In this document: piece after piece, positions 61,991 to 64,000 of the stretch | Position numbering within the stretch: position 1 is the first letter of the stretch | Layout: each line of letters begins with the position of its first letter | Source of the DNA: Coralloluteibacterium thermophilum | Lineage (GTDB): Bacteria > Pseudomonadota > Gammaproteobacteria > Xanthomonadales > Xanthomonadaceae | Direction: 5' to 3' | DNA: 64,000 nucleotides | Assembly (NCBI RefSeq): GCF_042654365.1 | Contig: NZ_JBHSGG010000014.1 | Location: 1 to 64,000 of the forward strand | Position numbers and translations under genes: made by a program | Notes under the pieces: model-generated | What the model saw: the letters and a program-made list of their open reading frames with translations, nothing else | What the model was told of the DNA's origin: nothing | Database searches by the model: none

Positions 61991-63154
61991 ATGGCCCTCG
62001 ATCCCGCCGACCTCTACGACATCCGTTCCGAGCTGAGCGAGGAGGAGCGGGCGGTCCAGGAGAGCGTCGCCCGTTTCACCGACGAGCGCGTGCTGCCGAT
62101 CATCGGCGACTGCTTCGACCAGGCGCGCTTCCCGCACGAGCTCGTCCCCGAGATCGCAGGGCTGGGCCTGCTGGGGGCGACGCTTCCCGAGGAGTACGGC
62201 GGCGCCGGGCTCAACAGCGTCGCCTACGGGCTGATCTGCCAGGAGCTGGAGCGGGGCGATTCCGGCCTGCGCAGCTTCGTCTCGGTCCAGAGTTCGCTCT
62301 GCATGTATCCGATCTTCGCCTACGGCAGCGAAGAGCAGCGTCGCGCGTGGTTGCCGCGCATGGCGAAGGGCGAGGTCATCGGCTGTTTCGGCCTCACGGA
62401 GGCGCACGGCGGCTCCGATCCGGCCAGCATGAAGACCCGCGCGCGCCGCGACGGCGGCGACTGGGTGATCGACGGCGCCAAGATGTGGATCACCAACGGC
62501 AACCTCGCGCACGTCGCCATCGTCTGGGCGCAGACCGAGGAAGGCGTGCAGGGCTTCGTCGTGCCCACCGACACGCCCGGCTTCGGCGCGCAGGAGATCC
62601 ACCGCAAGATGAGCCTGCGCGCCTCGGTCACCTCCGCCCTGTTCCTCGATGGCGTGCGCGTGCCCGAGGCCGCGCGGCTGCCCGGCGCGCAGGGCCTCAA
62701 GGGGCCGCTCGGCTGCCTGACGCAGGCCCGCTACGGCATCACCTGGGGCCCGATCGGCGCCGCCATCGCCTGCTACCGCGAAGCGCTGGCCTATGCCGGC
62801 GAACGCATGCTGTTCGGGCGGCCGCTGGCTGCGACCCAGGCCGCGCAGATCCGCCTGGCGGAGATGGCGCGCCGCATCACCCTGGCGCAGCTGCTGTCGC
62901 TGCGGCTCGGACGGCTCAAGGACGCGGGGGCCATGCAGCCTGCCCAGGTCTCGCTGGCGAAGTGGAACAACTGCCGCATGGCCATCGACATCGCGCGCGA
63001 CTGCCGCGACCTCCTCGGCGGCGCCGGGATCACCACCGAGCACGCCGCCATCCGCCACGGCCTCAACCTCGAATCCGTCATCACCTACGAAGGCACCGAG
63101 ACGGTGCACCAGCTGGTGATCGGGCGCGAGGTCACCGGCATCAACGCGTTCTAG
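61991..63154 (+). CDS. gcdH: Acyl-CoA dehydrogenase, glutaryl-CoA dehydrogenase type
   Basis: This 387-residue FAD enzyme has the catalytic base Glu367 in TYEGTETVHQLVIGR. FAD and substrate motifs include CFGLTEAHGGSDPASMKT, where the EAHGGSDP pattern marks the GCDH subgroup, and MWITNGN. It oxidises and decarboxylates glutaryl-CoA to crotonyl-CoA in lysine and tryptophan breakdown. The ATG at 61991 has CGGAG 6 nt before it, and a TAGAAT hexamer lies at 61955-61960. It stands alone between two terminators with the GNAT pseudogene 6 bp downstream. Confidence 0.93.
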   Translation: MALDPADLYDIRSELSEEERAVQESVARFTDERVLPIIGDCFDQARFPHELVPEIAGLGLLGATLPEEYGGAGLNSVAYGLICQELERGDSGLRSFVSVQSSLCMYPIFAYGSEEQRRAWLPRMAKGEVIGCFGLTEAHGGSDPASMKTRARRDGGDWVIDGAKMWITNGNLAHVAIVWAQTEEGVQGFVVPTDTPGFGAQEIHRKMSLRASVTSALFLDGVRVPEAARLPGAQGLKGPLGCLTQARYGITWGPIGAAIACYREALAYAGERMLFGRPLAATQAAQIRLAEMARRITLAQLLSLRLGRLKDAGAMQPAQVSLAKWNNCRMAIDIARDCRDLLGGAGITTEHAAIRHGLNLESVITYEGTETVHQLVIGREVTGINAF

Positions 63155-63160
63155 CCCGCC

Positions 63161-63700
63161 ATGCGCATCGCTCCCGGTCCCACGCTCGAAACCCCGCGCC
63201 TGATCCTGCGCCCCACCGCGCTCGAGGACTTCGAGTCCTGGGCGGCCTTCATGGCCGATCCGGAGCGCATGACCCACCTCGGCGGCGCCAAGTCGCGGCC
63301 GGAAGCCTGGCGCGCCCTCATCGCCATGGCTGGTGCGTGGCAGTTGCAGGGCTTCGCCATGTTCTCGGTGATCGAGAAGGCAACCGGGACGTGGGTCGGC
63401 CGCGTCGGCCCCTAGTGCCCGGAAGGCTGGCCGGGGACGGAAGTGGGCTGGAGCATCGTCGGCGCCGCAGGCGGCAAGGGCTACGCCACGGAGGCGGCCA
63501 CCGCCGCCATCGACTGGTGCTTCGACGTCCTCGGCTGGACCGAGGTCATCCACACCATCGCGCCCGACAACCACCCGTCCAAGGGCGTGGCGCGGAGGCT
63601 GGGCTCCGCGTGGCTGCGCAACGGGCGGCTGCCTCCGCCGCACGAGATCGACTGCGAGATCTGGGGGCAGTCGCGCGAGGCCTGGAAGGCGCGGCGCTGA
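63161..63700 (+). pseudogene. GNAT acetyltransferase, interrupted by an in-frame amber codon
   Basis: Residues 1-84 (LETPRLILRPTALEDFESWAAFM onward) and the rest, in the same frame after TAG at 63413-63415, make a full RimJ/RimL-like GNAT domain of about 179 residues. In family members the sequence after GTWVGRVGP is W-CPEGWPGTEVGW; here the Trp codon TGG is TAG. The second part keeps the acetyl-CoA motif AAGGKGYATEAATAAIDWCF. This is a single-base nonsense change or a sequence error. If real, only the N-terminal fragment is made unless the amber is suppressed. The gene may be a recent pseudogene, since no other damage is visible. Confidence 0.85.
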
Positions 63701-63728
63701 CCGGCAGCGCGTCGACGCCGCGGATGCG

Positions 63729-63754
63729 GGAACGGCGCCGTTGGGCGCCGTTCC
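63729..63754. terminator. Hairpin between convergent GNAT and OmpA-like genes
   Basis: An 11-bp stem (63729-63739 with 63744-63754) with a 4-nt loop lies 28 bp after the GNAT stop and 26 bp before the OmpA-like stop. It can serve both directions; no long T-run. Confidence 0.6.
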
Positions 63755-63779
63755 TGTTCCGGGCTGCTGGCGACCGGGC

Positions 63780-64000
63780 CTACTCGACCGCGACGATGTT
63801 GATCTCGACGCGGCGGTTGGGCGCCAGGCAGTCCACCAGGGGCGCACCGCGCAGGTCGGGGCAGTCGGCGATCGGGTCGGCCTTGCCGCGGCCCTCGGCC
63901 CGGATCACGTTCGGGGGAACGCCGCGCTCGACCAGGAAGGCGCGCACGGCCTCGGCGCGCTGGCGCGACAGTTCCTGGTTGTAGCTGTCCGAGCCGATGC
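63780..64000 (-). CDS. OmpA-family C-terminal domain protein, 5' part outside window
   Basis: The minus-strand frame ending at TAG (63780-63782) is open to the right edge. The visible 73 residues are the second half of an OmpA-like peptidoglycan-binding domain: SYNQELSRQRAEAVRAFLVE, GVPPNVIRAEGRGKADPIADC and NRRVEINIVAVE. The Asp/Arg pair that holds diaminopimelate is in this region (NRRVEI contains the Arg). It could be a porin, Pal or an MotB-like protein; the missing start prevents a choice. Confidence 0.88.
   Translation of the reverse strand, partial: IGSDSYNQELSRQRAEAVRAFLVERGVPPNVIRAEGRGKADPIADCPDLRGAPLVDCLAPNRRVEINIVAVE

Overview
The window is about 70% GC and looks like chromosomal core DNA of a gammaproteobacterium in the order Lysobacterales (Xanthomonadales), most likely Xanthomonadaceae. 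The basis is gene order and protein character: cmk-rpsA-ihfB-lapA-lapB, followed by a WecA-type transferase, a CapD-type dehydratase and galU; ndk-rlmN-pilW-rodZ-yfgM-bamB-der with no ispG or hisS between rodZ and yfgM; an HAD-first FadN-type beta-oxidation protein under a TetR regulator; and a large TonB receptor in a sugar locus. This is recognition from the sequence alone, with no database search. I see no rRNA, tRNA, CRISPR array, insertion sequence, phage gene or integration site.

Layout. 0-2.3 kb: the 3' part of a proline/alanine/glutamate-rich envelope protein, convergent with two overlapping monoheme cytochrome c genes. 2.8-10.5 kb: an RND efflux operon with one lipoprotein adaptor and two different inner-membrane pump subunits. 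10.6-14.5 kb (minus strand): TraB-family protein, agmatine-to-putrescine enzymes AguB and AguA, a small exported protein, and a zinc-independent L36. 14.6-22.9 kb (plus): cmk, rpsA, ihfB, lapA, lapB and three nucleotide-sugar/polysaccharide genes ending in galU. 23.0-27.3 kb (minus): tetR-fadN-fadA, with a PsrA-like operator in front of tetR. 27.5-34.2 kb (plus): ndk, rlmN, pilW, rodZ, yfgM, bamB, der. 34.3-37.3 kb: mobA, moeA and a rhodanese-MoeB fusion (molybdenum cofactor). 37.4-46.4 kb: mixed housekeeping and redox genes, including ferredoxin reductase, a CDF-like transporter with a solute-binding lipoprotein, an alcohol dehydrogenase with divergent LysR, glutathione peroxidase, and a cold-shock protein.

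46.6-56.2 kb is the most coherent accessory unit. It holds a GH3 glucosidase lipoprotein, a LacI regulator, a cupin_8/JmjC-like protein, a TonB receptor and a sugar-porter MFS. Two copies of the same 14-bp palindrome, TGACAGCGTTGTCA, lie in its two divergent intergenic regions. This reads as an oligosaccharide-uptake regulon: binding and import by the receptor, cleavage by the glucosidase, inner-membrane uptake by the MFS, and control by LacI. 56.3-64 kb: small envelope proteins, tcdA, tatD, a glutaryl-CoA-type acyl-CoA dehydrogenase, a GNAT gene with an in-frame amber codon, and the end of an OmpA-like gene.

No clearly undescribed multi-gene system is visible. The observations most worth checking are two genes whose only well-placed start codon is AUC with identical GGAG-N8 spacing (yfgM and a DUF456 gene), a set of possibly leaderless genes, the two-site LacI regulon, and the heteromeric RND pump with an alanine-rich insertion.
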